NCBI GenBank assembly: GCA_963825345.1 | Contig: CAWGSQ010000012.1 | Coordinates: 496,001 to 560,000, forward strand | DNA from: JACVRW01 sp963825345 | Lineage (GTDB): Bacteria > Actinomycetota > Thermoleophilia > Solirubrobacterales > Thermoleophilaceae | Direction: 5' to 3' | DNA length: 64,000 nt | Shown here: positions 16,437-25,293 of the stretch, piece after piece | Numbering within the stretch: the first letter of the stretch is position 1 | How the letters are laid out: each line of letters opens with the position of its first letter | Program-made: the position numbers and the translations under genes | Notes under the pieces: generated by a model | Seen by the model: the letters and a program-made list of their open reading frames with translations, nothing else | The model's database searches: none | What the model was told of the DNA's origin: nothing

Positions 16437-16910
16437 TCAGCGGGCGTAACGCTCGATGTCCTCCGCCAGGTCGCCCTCGCTGGCGTACCCGCCCTGATGC
16501 ACGAACGCGAGCTCGCCCTTGGAGTCGTAGAACGCCGTGCTGGGGAAGGCCTGGACCGCATTGAAGGCAGCCGCGATCTCGAGCCTCGGGTCGTCGAAAT
16601 GGCGGTAGGGGACCGGCTCCTCCTTCAGGAACTCCTGGGCATCCGAGCGGCTGTCGTTTGAGTTCACGCCGATGAAGGCGACCTCTCCCTTGCGCTTCTT
16701 CGCCTGATCCCTGAAGAACGGGAACTCGAGGCGACACGGACCGCACCACGACGCCCACTTGTTCACCACGATGGGGGTGCCGCGCTCCTTCTGGATGCGC
16801 GCCTCGAAGGCATCGCGCCCGCCCTTGTAGAAGTTCGCGGTCGCTGGACCGCTGTCGGAGCTGCATCCGGCGAGCGCAATGAGCACGAGTAGCGGAGCGA
16901 ACCGGCGCAC
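16437..16910 (-). CDS. TlpA-like thioredoxin-fold lipoprotein
   Basis: This membrane-anchored extracytoplasmic thiol-disulfide protein has 157 aa from GTG 16910. It has a signal peptide with lipobox LAGC (Cys near residue 16) and a TlpA/ResA-type domain with the redox motif WCGPC near residue 52 and cis-Pro in AFPST near residue 114. Such proteins reduce apocytochromes or other exported thiols, which fits the haem-export genes at 26-29 kb. The frame remains open to 17093, but those residues precede the signal peptide and overlap the divergent promoter region. Confidence 0.87.
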   Translation of the reverse strand: MRRFAPLLVLIALAGCSSDSGPATANFYKGGRDAFEARIQKERGTPIVVNKWASWCGPCRLEFPFFRDQAKKRKGEVAFIGVNSNDSRSDAQEFLKEEPVPYRHFDDPRLEIAAAFNAVQAFPSTAFYDSKGELAFVHQGGYASEGDLAEDIERYAR

Positions 16911-17012
16911 GCCGCGAAGGATGGCAGAGGGCGGGCGGCGGGCGGGTGGGGTCGTTTCCTCGTCCGTGTGCTTCAATAGTGTTACGCCAAGCGTCCCCTC
17001 AAGGACCTGGCC

Positions 17013-17045
17013 CGTTGCCGCGCGGGACTCATTAGAGCGGCAACG
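17013..17045. promoter_or_regulatory. Inverted repeat between divergent tlpA-like and helicase genes
   Basis: A 9-bp perfect inverted repeat, CGTTGCCGC with GCGGCAACG, has a 15-nt spacer that includes ATTAGA. It lies about 80 nt before the helicase GTG. It could be an operator or a leader hairpin; there is no further evidence. Confidence 0.4.
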
Positions 17046-17125
17046 GCGCACTACGGGCGTACCCCGCTGACTCCTGAACGAGCAGCTCGGCACGCCTCTT
17101 CCCCTTACTGAGAACCGCCTTTACC

Positions 17126-19768
17126 GTGGCTGAAAGAAGCTCCGTGGCCGAAGCCTCGCCGGTGTCCGGCGATGAACTGAAGCGCGCCGAAGAATTCGCG
17201 CGTGAACCTTTCGTACTCGAGGGAGAGGATCCCGCCACCGCGCTCGCGGAGGATGGGGCCCGCCGAGTAGCGCTCAACGCTGCGCTGAAGGAGATCGACG
17301 AGGGCCGCAGCGAGCCCTCCGTCGAATGGCGGCGCGACTATTCGCTGATCCTCGGCCTCGAGCGACTGCTCGCGGAGGACGAGCCGCACCTCGTGGACGG
17401 CACCACGCTCTCCGCACACCAGGTGGACGCCCTCTCCGGCACGCTGATCGCGCTCGAGTCCGAGCTCCTGATCGGCCGTCCCGGCAACGGCAACGGCAAG
17501 TCCGCCTCCGAGGAGCTGCACTCAGGCGAGGTCGAGATCGAGGGCGACGAGCTGCCCGACGAGGAGCCGCTCGACTGGGACCCGGCCGAGGAGGCCGAGG
17601 AGGAGGCAGCCGCCGACGCCCAGGAGGAGGACTCCGGTGCGGCTCGCCGCTTCTGGTTCGAGCACGCCACCGGCGCAGGCAAGACGGTCGCGGCGCTCGG
17701 CTTCGTGGAGGCGTCGCGCACCGGCGGCATCCTGATCCTCACCCACCGGCGCAACCTCGTGGACCAGTTCCTCGGTGAGCTGCGCGACCGCGGCTACAAG
17801 AAGCGCATCTCGGGCCCGCTCCTGAAGGACAGCAACGGCGAGCCGCCCGCCGGCGGCCCGGTCACGGTCGAGACCTATCAGTGGTTCGTCCGCAACGCGG
17901 GCAAGGTCTCCGACGCGTACACGGTCGTGATCTGCGACGAGGCCCACACGGCCCTCGGTGAGAAGACGAGCGGCTCGATCCGCCAGTGGCTCGGCCCGGT
18001 GTTCGTGGGGATGACCGCGACCGGCGCGCTGATAGCGCGCCACGTGACGGACCTGTTCCCCACGCAGACGTCGCGCTTCGACCTCGCTCAGGCCGCCCGG
18101 CGCGGAGTGATCGCGCCTCTGCGCTCGGTGCGGATCCCGCCCGGGGTGGGCGTGCGCTCGATCGCGAACGTGCCGCTGCGGCGCGGCGAGGTCGACCAGG
18201 ACTTCGACCAAGAGCAGCTGGCCGAGCTGCTCGACCAGACGCCCTTCAACCTCGCGGTGGCCGACCTCTACAAGACCCGCTTCAAGGACGTGCCGGGCGT
18301 CGTGTACTCCGCCGGCGTGAAGCACGCGCACAACGTGGCGAAGGCCTTCCAGGAGGCCGGGATGAAGGCGAAGGCCGTCTCGGGCGAGACCCCCAAGCGC
18401 GAGCTCACCCGCATCCTGGCCGCCTACGAGCGCGGCGAGATCGACGTGCTCGTGAACGCGCAGCTGCTCGCCGAGGGCTGGAACTCACCGCGCGCCACCG
18501 TGTGCATGCATCTCGCGCCGACGGCTTCGAAGCGCATCTACCAGCAGCGCGTGGGGCGCGTCACGCGCCGGAACCCCGGCAAGGAGTCCGGCATCGTCGT
18601 GGACTTCGTCCACCCGGCGACGCCGAACGACGACCCAGTGGTCACGCTGCACTCGCTGCTCGACCGCGACGTGTACCGCGGCGGCGCCATCGTGGTCGGC
18701 CCGGTGCGGCGCGGCCGCGGCCGCCGCCTGCGCGTGGAGCGCAGGGTGGTGCCGGTCACGGCCGACCAGGATCGCCGCGCGCAGGTGTTCGAGCGCGAGC
18801 TCTGGCGCATCGCCGTGGAGCACCTGAGCTGGGGCGAGCAGCAGGCGTGGGCGATGCTCGCGGGCGCGCGCGTGGCCTCCAACAACTGGCGCCGCGCGAA
18901 GGCAATGCTGCACTTCGACCAGACCGGCGAGCTGCGCCGCATCTTCCTGATCACCTGTCTGCGCCGGAACCGCAACACGCAGCTGCGGCTGCGTGCGCTC
19001 GGCGAGGTCGGAAACCTGCGCGACGCGGAGGCGTTCGACGACGCTGTGGAGATCGTGGGCGGATGGTCGCGCGACGAGCGCCGCGAGGGCGTGAAGGTCC
19101 TGCTCCAGTCGCTCACGGAGCGCCAGATCGGCCGGCGCGAGCAGGCCGCCCGCTGGCTCTGGCATCTCGCGGAGTACTCGCGCGAGGTCCACGAGGAGTA
19201 CGCCGTGCAGCGCTGGCCCGAGACGAAGCGCCTGCTCGGCCTGCTCGTGAACTCGGCCGGCGCGGCGCACGCACGCAACGCGCGGCGCCTGGTGCAGGCC
19301 GCGCGCAAGCAGGACCGGCGCCTGTCGGCCGCGCTGCTCGCGGCGGCTCTCGCCCACACGCCCGAGGCTCAGCAGGTGCTGGACGGCGCGCGCATGCGGA
19401 TGGCCCGCAAGCCGAGCGCGCTGGCGCGCGAGCTGCTGCGCAACTTCCCGAAGGGCAAGCGCCGCCGCGGCGGCCGCCGGCGCAAGAAGAAGGGCGCGGG
19501 CGAGGCGGAGGGCACGACGGACGTCAGCGTGACGCAGAACGAGGCGTTGGACACTGACGACGAGGGCGGCGCGGACGCCGGGGGCGGGGACGAGGCGCAG
19601 ACGCCGAAGCCGCGCCGCAAGCGCTCACGGCGCCGCCGGCCGAGCGGGGAGCGCGAGAAAGCTCAGCGCGCCACCGGCAGCGACGATGTCGACGATTCGA
19701 AGCGCGACTCGGACTCGGAGTCCGGCTCGGACGCAGAGCCCGACGCCGACGAGCGCTCCGCAGCTTGA
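17126..19768 (+). CDS. Large SF2 DEAH-box helicase with acidic insert and helical-repeat C-terminus
   Basis: This is a superfamily 2 ATPase (880 aa). A Q-motif-like LSAHQVDALSGTL at 95-107 is separated from Walker A (ATGAGKT, 181-187) by an acidic insert of about 60 residues rich in Glu. DEAH is at 271-274, the TAT motif near 298, and motif VI QQRVGRVTRR at 473-482. After the RecA2 lobe, residues 530-770 form helices that look like HEAT/armadillo repeats. The last 100 residues alternate basic blocks (KRRRGGRRRKKK, RRKRSRRRR) with acidic stretches, suggesting nucleic-acid contacts. It resembles the ResIII/UvrB-like helicases of restriction or repair systems but has no nuclease partner here. 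Function unknown. Confidence 0.85.
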   Translation: MAERSSVAEASPVSGDELKRAEEFAREPFVLEGEDPATALAEDGARRVALNAALKEIDEGRSEPSVEWRRDYSLILGLERLLAEDEPHLVDGTTLSAHQVDALSGTLIALESELLIGRPGNGNGKSASEELHSGEVEIEGDELPDEEPLDWDPAEEAEEEAAADAQEEDSGAARRFWFEHATGAGKTVAALGFVEASRTGGILILTHRRNLVDQFLGELRDRGYKKRISGPLLKDSNGEPPAGGPVTVETYQWFVRNAGKVSDAYTVVICDEAHTALGEKTSGSIRQWLGPVFVGMTATGALIARHVTDLFPTQTSRFDLAQAARRGVIAPLRSVRIPPGVGVRSIANVPLRRGEVDQDFDQEQLAELLDQTPFNLAVADLYKTRFKDVPGVVYSAGVKHAHNVAKAFQEAGMKAKAVSGETPKRELTRILAAYERGEIDVLVNAQLLAEGWNSPRATVCMHLAPTASKRIYQQRVGRVTRRNPGKESGIVVDFVHPATPNDDPVVTLHSLLDRDVYRGGAIVVGPVRRGRGRRLRVERRVVPVTADQDRRAQVFERELWRIAVEHLSWGEQQAWAMLAGARVASNNWRRAKAMLHFDQTGELRRIFLITCLRRNRNTQLRLRALGEVGNLRDAEAFDDAVEIVGGWSRDERREGVKVLLQSLTERQIGRREQAARWLWHLAEYSREVHEEYAVQRWPETKRLLGLLVNSAGAAHARNARRLVQAARKQDRRLSAALLAAALAHTPEAQQVLDGARMRMARKPSALARELLRNFPKGKRRRGGRRRKKKGAGEAEGTTDVSVTQNEALDTDDEGGADAGGGDEAQTPKPRRKRSRRRRPSGEREKAQRATGSDDVDDSKRDSDSESGSDAEPDADERSAA

Positions 19769-19789
19769 GCTACTCACCCTGAGCGGTTA

Positions 19790-19828
19790 CTGTCGCTTTG
19801 CCCCGTTCTGGGGACTCGCACGCGACAG
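19790..19828 (+). promoter_or_regulatory. Leader hairpin just upstream of the small-protein pair
   Basis: An outer stem CTGTCGC/GCGACAG encloses a CCCC/GGGG inner stem and ends 2 nt before the AGGAG ribosome site of the next gene. It could be a terminator for the helicase gene or a translational control element. Confidence 0.45.
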
Positions 19829-19841
19829 TTAGGAGCAACCC

Positions 19842-20246
19842 GTGGGGATGTTCAAGCAGATGAAGGATGCGAAGAAGGCCGTCGAGGCGGCTCCGGGCAT
19901 CGTCGATCAGAGCATGCAGATGGCCGACCAGGCGCAGCAGATGGCGGCCGCTCAGCAGATGGCTGCCCAGCAGCAGATGGCCGCACAGCAGGTTGCCGCG
20001 CAGCAGCCGGCAGCCACGTCGGGCCCGGACTTCGAGCCGATCGCGGGCGTCTCGCTCGAGCTCTTCGCCGAGGTCAGCAAGGGGCTTGCCGCCCATGGGT
20101 ACGACCAGTCGAAGGCGGTCGAGATCGCGGCATCCAAGGGCGTGTCGGCCGAGAACTGGCAGCAGGCGCTCGACGGCTGGAACGTGCGAGTGAAGGGCAA
20201 CCCGGCGGTCGCGCAGCGCTTCAGCGCGGCGTACCACGCGAGCTGA
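19842..20246 (+). CDS. Hypothetical small protein with Gln/Ala/Met-rich segment
   Basis: The 134-aa product begins MGMFKQMKDAKK, followed by an amphipathic MAxQQMAAQQ-rich helix (residues 25-60) and a compact C-terminal domain (IAGVSLELFAEVSKGLAAHG) of about 70 residues. I do not recognise a named family with confidence. A clear AGGAG precedes GTG 19842. The next gene also begins MGxFK with an N-terminal Gln-rich helix, so the two are probably distant paralogues or partners. No signal peptide is present, so it is probably cytoplasmic. Confidence 0.7.
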   Translation: MGMFKQMKDAKKAVEAAPGIVDQSMQMADQAQQMAAAQQMAAQQQMAAQQVAAQQPAATSGPDFEPIAGVSLELFAEVSKGLAAHGYDQSKAVEIAASKGVSAENWQQALDGWNVRVKGNPAVAQRFSAAYHAS

Positions 20247-20248
20247 GC

Positions 20249-20650
20249 ATGGGCCTGTTCAAGAGCGTCCGCGAGCTGCAGAAGCAGAGCAACGAGATCA
20301 ACAAGAACCACGATATGGGCGCCCAGCTCGAGGACGCGCAGACGCGCATGGCCGACGCCCAGGAGTTGATGGCCCAGCAGACGGCCGCCGCCAACGCCGT
20401 GACGACCGGCGTGGACGCCACCGCCACGGTCGTGGCGATCCGGCAGGGCCACGGGATGGTGAACTTCCAGCCCATGATCGAGGTGGACCTGACGGTGCTG
20501 CCCGATGGGCTGCCGCCATACCCCGTGACTGTGAAGCAGGTCATCCCGCAGGTTCAGCTGGCCCAGGCCCAAGTCGGGGCCGCGGTGCACGTGAAGGTGG
20601 ACCCGAACAACCCGGCCACGGTTTGGATCGATTGGAACCGCCCGGCGTAG
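20249..20650 (+). CDS. Hypothetical small protein, partner of the preceding gene
   Basis: The 133-aa product starts MGLFKSVRELQK, continues with a coiled-coil-like helix (residues 8-50, heavy in Gln, Glu and Ala), and ends in a beta-rich domain (ATATVVAIRQGHGMVNFQP, EVDLTVLPDGLPPYPV, HVKVDPNNPATVWIDW). The C-terminal part resembles small OB-like domains found in SHOCT-type actinobacterial proteins, with a PxNP turn. It starts 2 nt after the previous stop. Function unknown. Confidence 0.7.
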   Translation: MGLFKSVRELQKQSNEINKNHDMGAQLEDAQTRMADAQELMAQQTAAANAVTTGVDATATVVAIRQGHGMVNFQPMIEVDLTVLPDGLPPYPVTVKQVIPQVQLAQAQVGAAVHVKVDPNNPATVWIDWNRPA

Positions 20651-21249
20651 GGCGGCTCACCGCCCTCTGGATCGGCACGGTGCTCGCCGCGGCAGGCGTG
20701 GCGGCCGCCATCACGGCCGTCTACGTCGGGATGCGGGACCTGATGGTGGAGAGCGGCGGCGCGTGCGCGAGCGGTGGGCCGTACGAGATCGCCAACGAGT
20801 GCTCGTCCGGGCAGATCGGGCTGCTCTTCGGCGGCATCGTCGCCCTGCTCGTGTTCACGGCGCTCCACGCGGCCATCGAGCACTGGGCGGATGGCCCGCG
20901 GATCGGCTGGCCGGCGATCATGGGCGTGCTCTTCCTCGCCCTCGGCTGGAACTTCATCGACCTGGGGCTCGACCCGCCCCAGGACGACGGCACTTCGATC
21001 GGCTGGCTCGTGTCCGGCGTGGTCTTCTGGCTCATGGCGGTGGGCTTCCTTGCCCCGGCGGCGATGAGGGCCGCCGAGTGGCTGCGCCGCGGGGGCGCGC
21101 CGGAGCCGGTGATGTTCAGCCAGGCGACCGTGCGCGCTTCGGCCTCGCCCGCGGGCGCGCAGCCGCCCGTGGCCGCGCCAACGGCGGTCGTGCCCACCCG
21201 CCTCGTGATGCCGCCGCGCGGGCCCGACGACCCGGGCTCGCCCCGATGA
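20623..21249 (+). CDS. Hypothetical four-segment membrane protein
   Basis: The 208-aa product has four predicted membrane helices at about residues 12-36, 66-86, 96-112 and 124-146, then a Pro/Ala-rich cytoplasmic tail. The candidate starts are TTG 20623 and TTG 20632; both lie inside the preceding gene, so translation is probably coupled. The loop between helices 1 and 2 contains two Cys residues in an extracytoplasmic position. I recognise no family. The stop overlaps the next start as ATGA. Confidence 0.6.
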   Translation: MDRLEPPGVGRLTALWIGTVLAAAGVAAAITAVYVGMRDLMVESGGACASGGPYEIANECSSGQIGLLFGGIVALLVFTALHAAIEHWADGPRIGWPAIMGVLFLALGWNFIDLGLDPPQDDGTSIGWLVSGVVFWLMAVGFLAPAAMRAAEWLRRGGAPEPVMFSQATVRASASPAGAQPPVAAPTAVVPTRLVMPPRGPDDPGSPR

Positions 21250-21344
21250 GCCGCGCGCTCACGTTCACGTTCCTGGCCGCGAGCGCAGTCGGCGCGGCGG
21301 GCGGCGTCGTCCTCGGCAAGCTCATCGCGGACGGCGTGCTCTAG
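21246..21344 (+). CDS. 32-aa predicted membrane miniprotein
   Basis: ATG 21246 overlaps the stop of the upstream membrane gene (ATGA), and the frame closes at 21344. The peptide is almost entirely one hydrophobic helix with small residues (TFTFLAASAVGAAGGVVLG). Codon use is normal for the window. Its stop TAG shares the bases CTAG with the convergent birA stop, so both ends are pinned by neighbours. It could be a small subunit that stabilises the preceding membrane protein. Confidence 0.5.
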   Translation: MSRALTFTFLAASAVGAAGGVVLGKLIADGVL

Positions 21345-22012
21345 CGGAGCAGGTGCACCTCGCCGGCGTCGAGCGTCACGCGGCCGTCGGCGGTCTCGAC
21401 GATCAGCGCGCCCGAGTCGTCGATGCCACCGGCCACGCCCTCCCCGTCGGCCCAGCGCACCCGCTGACCCCTCAACGCATCCCGCTCGCGCCACGCCTTG
21501 AGCACACGCGCGGGCGGCGCGCCAAGCCATCCGTCGAGCGAGCGCAGGAGCGCTGCCAGCGCGGCCTCGGCGGTCTCCTCGATGCCGGCGAGCCGCAGCG
21601 ACGTGGCCGTCTCGGCCAGCTCGGCCGGGAACTCCTCTGTCGTCACGTTCAGGCCGATGCCCAGGACGGCCCAGCCCTCCTGCGGGCGTCCCTCGACGAG
21701 GATCCCCGCGAGCTTCTTGCCGTCGATCCAGACATCGTTCGGCCACTTGATCGATGTCTCGCCGGGAACCGCTTCCGCGACGGCAACTGCGGCTGCGAGG
21801 GGCAACATCTCATCCAGCTCGCGCAGCACCACCGACATCAGCACCGCCGAGCCCGGCGGCGCCGTCCACTCGCGGCCCTGGCGCCCGCGCCCGGCCGTCT
21901 GCTCGTCCGCCGTGACGAGCGTGCCGTGCGGCGCCCCGGCGAGGGCGAGCTCCTTCGCGCGCTCGTTCGTGGAGTCCGTGACCCGGTGGTGGACCCGTGG
22001 GGAGCCGATCAT
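21341..22012 (-). CDS. birA: Biotin--[acetyl-CoA-carboxylase] ligase
   Basis: BirA activates biotin to biotinyl-AMP and attaches it to BCCP. The 223-aa protein is the monofunctional form without the N-terminal DNA-binding domain. The biotinyl-AMP loop GRGRQGREW is near residue 41, KWPNDVW near residue 88, and the C-terminal SH3-like domain begins near residue 175. Its ATG overlaps the stop of the DUF62 gene, so it ends the haem operon. There is no sign of repressor function. Confidence 0.93.
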   Translation of the reverse strand: MIGSPRVHHRVTDSTNERAKELALAGAPHGTLVTADEQTAGRGRQGREWTAPPGSAVLMSVVLRELDEMLPLAAAVAVAEAVPGETSIKWPNDVWIDGKKLAGILVEGRPQEGWAVLGIGLNVTTEEFPAELAETATSLRLAGIEETAEAALAALLRSLDGWLGAPPARVLKAWRERDALRGQRVRWADGEGVAGGIDDSGALIVETADGRVTLDAGEVHLLR

Positions 22013-22809
22013 CGCGGCTGCAGCCGCAGCTCGTCGTCCGGCTTCAGGGCGAGCGTCCCGGCGGCGTCGCCGCGGTTGATCGCCAGCGCGAGCGTGCGAT
22101 AGGCGTCCTGGTACACGAGCAGCTCGCCGGCGCTCACATCGGCGAAGGTCTGGGCGTACGTGGCCGCGTAGGTCTCCCCGCGGACGTCCACCTCCACCTT
22201 CCCGCCGAGCGTGATGCCGGTGCCCGCGAGCCGGTCGTGATCCACGTTCAGCCCGACGTTCCCGAAGTGGTCGATCACGAGTGCGTGCGCCACCACGGCG
22301 CCGAACTCCTCGCGCGGGTGTGGCATCTCCACGCGCGCGAGCGTCTCTGGGTCGAGCGGGTCGCCCGCGTCCGCCAGCTCGGCGCCGCGGGCGAGCCAGG
22401 CGCCGACCGGGGCGAAGATGTCGCGGCCGTGGAAGGTGGCGGAGACGGGCTCGAGCCGGTGCGGCGAGCGCGTGATGTCCACCACCTGGTCGACGCCCTC
22501 GCAGCGCTCCCAGGCGAGGCTCAGCAGGCCGTTGTCCGGCCCGACGAGGATGCGCCCGTCACCGGTGCGAAGCGCAATCGCCCGGCGCTCGGTGCCCACC
22601 TGGGGATCCACGACGGCAACGTGGACACCCACTGGCATGTACGGCAGCGTGTTGCGCAGCACGAGCGCGCCCTGGCGCACGGCGTAGCGCTCGATGCCGT
22701 GCGTGATGTCCACGATGTCCGCGTCCGGGTGGATCGTGCGGATCACGCCGTGGCAGACCCCGACGAAGTCGTCGTCGCGGCCGTAGTCGGTGAGGAGCGT
22801 GACGATCAT
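22009..22809 (-). CDS. SAM hydroxide adenosyltransferase (DUF62)
   Basis: This 266-aa enzyme belongs to the DUF62/SAM-hydroxide family, which splits S-adenosylmethionine into adenosine and methionine and is related to fluorinase and chlorinase. The family N-terminus TLLTDYGRDDDFVGVCHG is intact, with the Asp near residue 8 that contacts SAM. VDPQVGT near residue 68 and the Asn-rich second half (IDHFGNVGLNVDHD) are also present. It overlaps both cobA/hemD and birA by 4 nt. In this place it may dispose of SAM or serve another SAM step of the tetrapyrrole branch, but that is inference. Confidence 0.9.
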   Translation of the reverse strand: MIVTLLTDYGRDDDFVGVCHGVIRTIHPDADIVDITHGIERYAVRQGALVLRNTLPYMPVGVHVAVVDPQVGTERRAIALRTGDGRILVGPDNGLLSLAWERCEGVDQVVDITRSPHRLEPVSATFHGRDIFAPVGAWLARGAELADAGDPLDPETLARVEMPHPREEFGAVVAHALVIDHFGNVGLNVDHDRLAGTGITLGGKVEVDVRGETYAATYAQTFADVSAGELLVYQDAYRTLALAINRGDAAGTLALKPDDELRLQPR

Positions 22810-24314
22810 GCGGGGACCCTGCGCGAAGCGGCGTCGTCCGTCAGCGCGTCGACCAGGCCATCCACGTCATGGCGCTCGGCCTCCACGTGTACGGTCAGGC
22901 CGTGCTCCTGGGCGGTCGCGCTCGTGATCGGGCCGATCGAGACCACGCGCGCGCCGTCGGGCGGCCGCACCCCGGCATCGAGGAGGAAGCGCACGGTGGA
23001 GCTGGAGGTGAAGGTCACGTAGGTCGCGCGCTCGAGCGCCGCGCGCTCCGCGTCGCCGAGCGGCTCGGCGACGGTCTCGTAGAGCGCCACCTCGTCCAAC
23101 TGCGCGCCGCGCTCGCGCAGGGCATCCGGCAGGAGGCTGCGCGCCTGCGCGGCACGCGCCACCAGCACGCGTCGGCCCTCCACCTCGATCGGCGCGAGCG
23201 CCTCCACCAGTGCCTCGGCCACGAACTGCTCGGGCAGAACGTCGGCGCGCACTCCTCTCTGCTCCAGCTCGGCGGCCGTGCCCGGGCCGATCGCGGCCAC
23301 CGTGGCACCGGCGAGCGCACGGGCGTCCTGGCCGGTCGCGCTCAGCGCGTCGAAGAGCAGTCGCACCCCGTTCGGACTCGTCAGGCAGACGAGCGCGTAG
23401 TCGCCGATGCCGCTTACCGCGTCGAGCAGCGCGCCCTCGAGCGGGCGCGACTCGATCCTGATCACCGGGGTCTCGACCACCTCGGCGCCGAGCTCGCGCA
23501 GCCGCGCCGCGAGACCGCTGGCCTGCGCGCGCGCGCGCGTGACGGCCACCACCTCGCCGTGGAGCGGTCGGCGCTCCAGCCAGGCGATCGTCTCGCGCAG
23601 CCCGGCCACCGGCCCGACCAGCGTGATTGCAGGGGGCCGCACGCCCTCTGCCTCCACGCGTGCACCGATGCCGGCCAGCGTGTCGACCAGCGTGCGCTGT
23701 CCGGGGTGCGTCCCACGCTCCACCACCGCCACCGGCTCCCGAGGGTCGCGGCCCGCCGCGGTTAGCCGCTCGGCGATCAGCGGCAGGTTCCTGATTCCCA
23801 TGTAGAGCACGAGCGTGCCGGGGAAGCGGGCGAGCGCATCCCAATCGAGCGCCGACTCGGGCTTCTCGGGATCCTCATGCCCGGTCACGAAAGCAACCGC
23901 GGAGGCGGCGTCGCGGTGAGTGACCGGAATTCCCGCGTACGCCGGGGCGGCCACGCCGGCCGTCACCCCGGGCACGACCTCGAACCGGACCCCCGCCGCC
24001 GCGAGCGCCTCCGCCTCCTCGCCGCCGCGCCCGAACACGAACGGGTCGCCGCCCTTGAGGCGCACCACCCGCTTGCCGGCCACGCCCAGCTCGACAAGCA
24101 GGTCGTTCGTCTCCTCCTGGCTGAGGGCCGCTGCGCCCGGCTCCTTGCCCACGTAGCGAAGGTCGGCGTCCGGTCGTGCGCCTTCGAGTGCCCCCGGCGG
24201 GATCAGACGGTCGTACAGGATGGCGTCGGCGCTTGCGATCAGCTCGAGCGAGCGCCGCGTCATCAGGCCGGGGTCGCCGGGCCCGGCCCCGACCAGATAA
24301 ACGATGCCACTCAC
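22806..24314 (-). CDS. Uroporphyrinogen-III C-methyltransferase / uroporphyrinogen-III synthase fusion
   Basis: This is a bifunctional tetrapyrrole enzyme of 502 aa. Residues 1-245 are a SAM-dependent methyltransferase (SUMT, CobA type) with GAGPGDPGLMT near residue 8, the RLKGGDPFVFGRGGEE loop near residue 82, and the TGHEDPEK region. Residues 250-500 are a HemD uroporphyrinogen-III synthase with ALVCLTSPNGVRLLFDAL and a late TFTSSSTVRFLL. It makes both haem-bound uroporphyrinogen III and, by methylation, precorrin-2 for siroheme or cobalamin. Start GTG 24314 is supported by the family N-terminus; the frame is open further upstream inside hemC. A sirC-like gene at 30.2 kb would act next. Confidence 0.93.
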   Translation of the reverse strand: MSGIVYLVGAGPGDPGLMTRRSLELIASADAILYDRLIPPGALEGARPDADLRYVGKEPGAAALSQEETNDLLVELGVAGKRVVRLKGGDPFVFGRGGEEAEALAAAGVRFEVVPGVTAGVAAPAYAGIPVTHRDAASAVAFVTGHEDPEKPESALDWDALARFPGTLVLYMGIRNLPLIAERLTAAGRDPREPVAVVERGTHPGQRTLVDTLAGIGARVEAEGVRPPAITLVGPVAGLRETIAWLERRPLHGEVVAVTRARAQASGLAARLRELGAEVVETPVIRIESRPLEGALLDAVSGIGDYALVCLTSPNGVRLLFDALSATGQDARALAGATVAAIGPGTAAELEQRGVRADVLPEQFVAEALVEALAPIEVEGRRVLVARAAQARSLLPDALRERGAQLDEVALYETVAEPLGDAERAALERATYVTFTSSSTVRFLLDAGVRPPDGARVVSIGPITSATAQEHGLTVHVEAERHDVDGLVDALTDDAASRRVPA

Positions 24315-24324
24315 GCGGGGAACG

Positions 24325-25293
24325 CTATCCGGCAGCCACCAGGCGCTCGGCCTCGGCGAGCAGCTCGTCAGCACCCGCCCTGCGCAGCCGCTCAGCGACA
24401 TGGGAGCTGATCAGCCCTCCCGCATCGGGAAACGGCAACTCGAGCTCGTCGCGGATCCAGCGCGAGCCGTCGGGCAGCCCGATGAAGGCTGTGAGTTTCA
24501 TCGCCTCGCCTCCCGTGATGGCCGCATGTACGCCAATCGGGGTGTTGCAGGTGGCGCGGAGCGCGCTGACGACGTGGCGCTCTTCGATCAGGCAGTCCCG
24601 CGTTGTGTCGTCGGTCACACCGCTCATGTCGGGCAACGCGAAGACCACCCTGTTGACCGCGTCGTCGGCGTCGCGTATCTGCAGGGCGAGGCAGCCCTGC
24701 CCCGCGGCGGGCACGAAGGCATCGGGGTCGAGCGGCCGTCCATCCTCGCCGCGCCCGAGCCGGTCGAGCCCGGCCTGCGCAAGCACCACCGCGTCGAAGT
24801 CACCGTCAGCGAGGCGCCTGAGCCGGGTGTCGACGTTGCCTCGCAGGTCACGGACGTCGAGGTCCGGTCGCACGGACAACAGGAGCGCACGGCGGCGCAG
24901 GCTCGCCGTGCCCACCACAGCTCCCTCCCGAAGCTCGTCGAGCGAGTCGGCCCCGCAGAGCGCATCGCGGGGATCCGCGCGGCCCGGGACGGGAAGCAGC
25001 AGGAGGCCGCTGGGAAAGTCGGTAGGCACATCCTTCGCCGAGTGCACCGCCACGTCGATCTCGTCCGCGAGGAGTGCATCTTCGAGCTCCTTGACGAAGC
25101 GCGCCTTGTCGGTGGGGTCAGGGTCCGGCCGCGACCTGTCGTAGCGGATCGCGCGGGCGCCGGACCCGCTCTTCCGTCGCTCATCGCCGGAGGTCGTGAT
25201 CGGCACCAGCTCCACCTCGCCCGGCAGTCGCTCGGCCACCCACTTCGCCTGTGCGAGCGCCAGTGCGCTTCCGCGCGTGCCTAGGCGGATCAC
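24325..25293 (-). CDS. hemC: Hydroxymethylbilane synthase (porphobilinogen deaminase)
   Basis: HemC links four porphobilinogen units into hydroxymethylbilane. The 322-aa protein has RLGTRGSALALAQ at the N-terminus, the active-site Asp loop VAVHSAKDVPT near residue 82, RRRALLL near residue 132, and a C-terminal Cys in ATCNTPIG that carries the dipyrromethane cofactor. The usual Gly-Gly before that Cys is Ala-Thr here. It overlaps hemA by 4 nt and is followed by the fused cobA/hemD, so three consecutive steps are encoded together. Confidence 0.95.
   Translation of the reverse strand: MIRLGTRGSALALAQAKWVAERLPGEVELVPITTSGDERRKSGSGARAIRYDRSRPDPDPTDKARFVKELEDALLADEIDVAVHSAKDVPTDFPSGLLLLPVPGRADPRDALCGADSLDELREGAVVGTASLRRRALLLSVRPDLDVRDLRGNVDTRLRRLADGDFDAVVLAQAGLDRLGRGEDGRPLDPDAFVPAAGQGCLALQIRDADDAVNRVVFALPDMSGVTDDTTRDCLIEERHVVSALRATCNTPIGVHAAITGGEAMKLTAFIGLPDGSRWIRDELELPFPDAGGLISSHVAERLRRAGADELLAEAERLVAAG

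Noticed and set aside
17126..19768. Restriction or defence system around the helicase
   Set aside because: No nuclease, methyltransferase or specificity subunit lies beside it; the neighbours are small unknown proteins.
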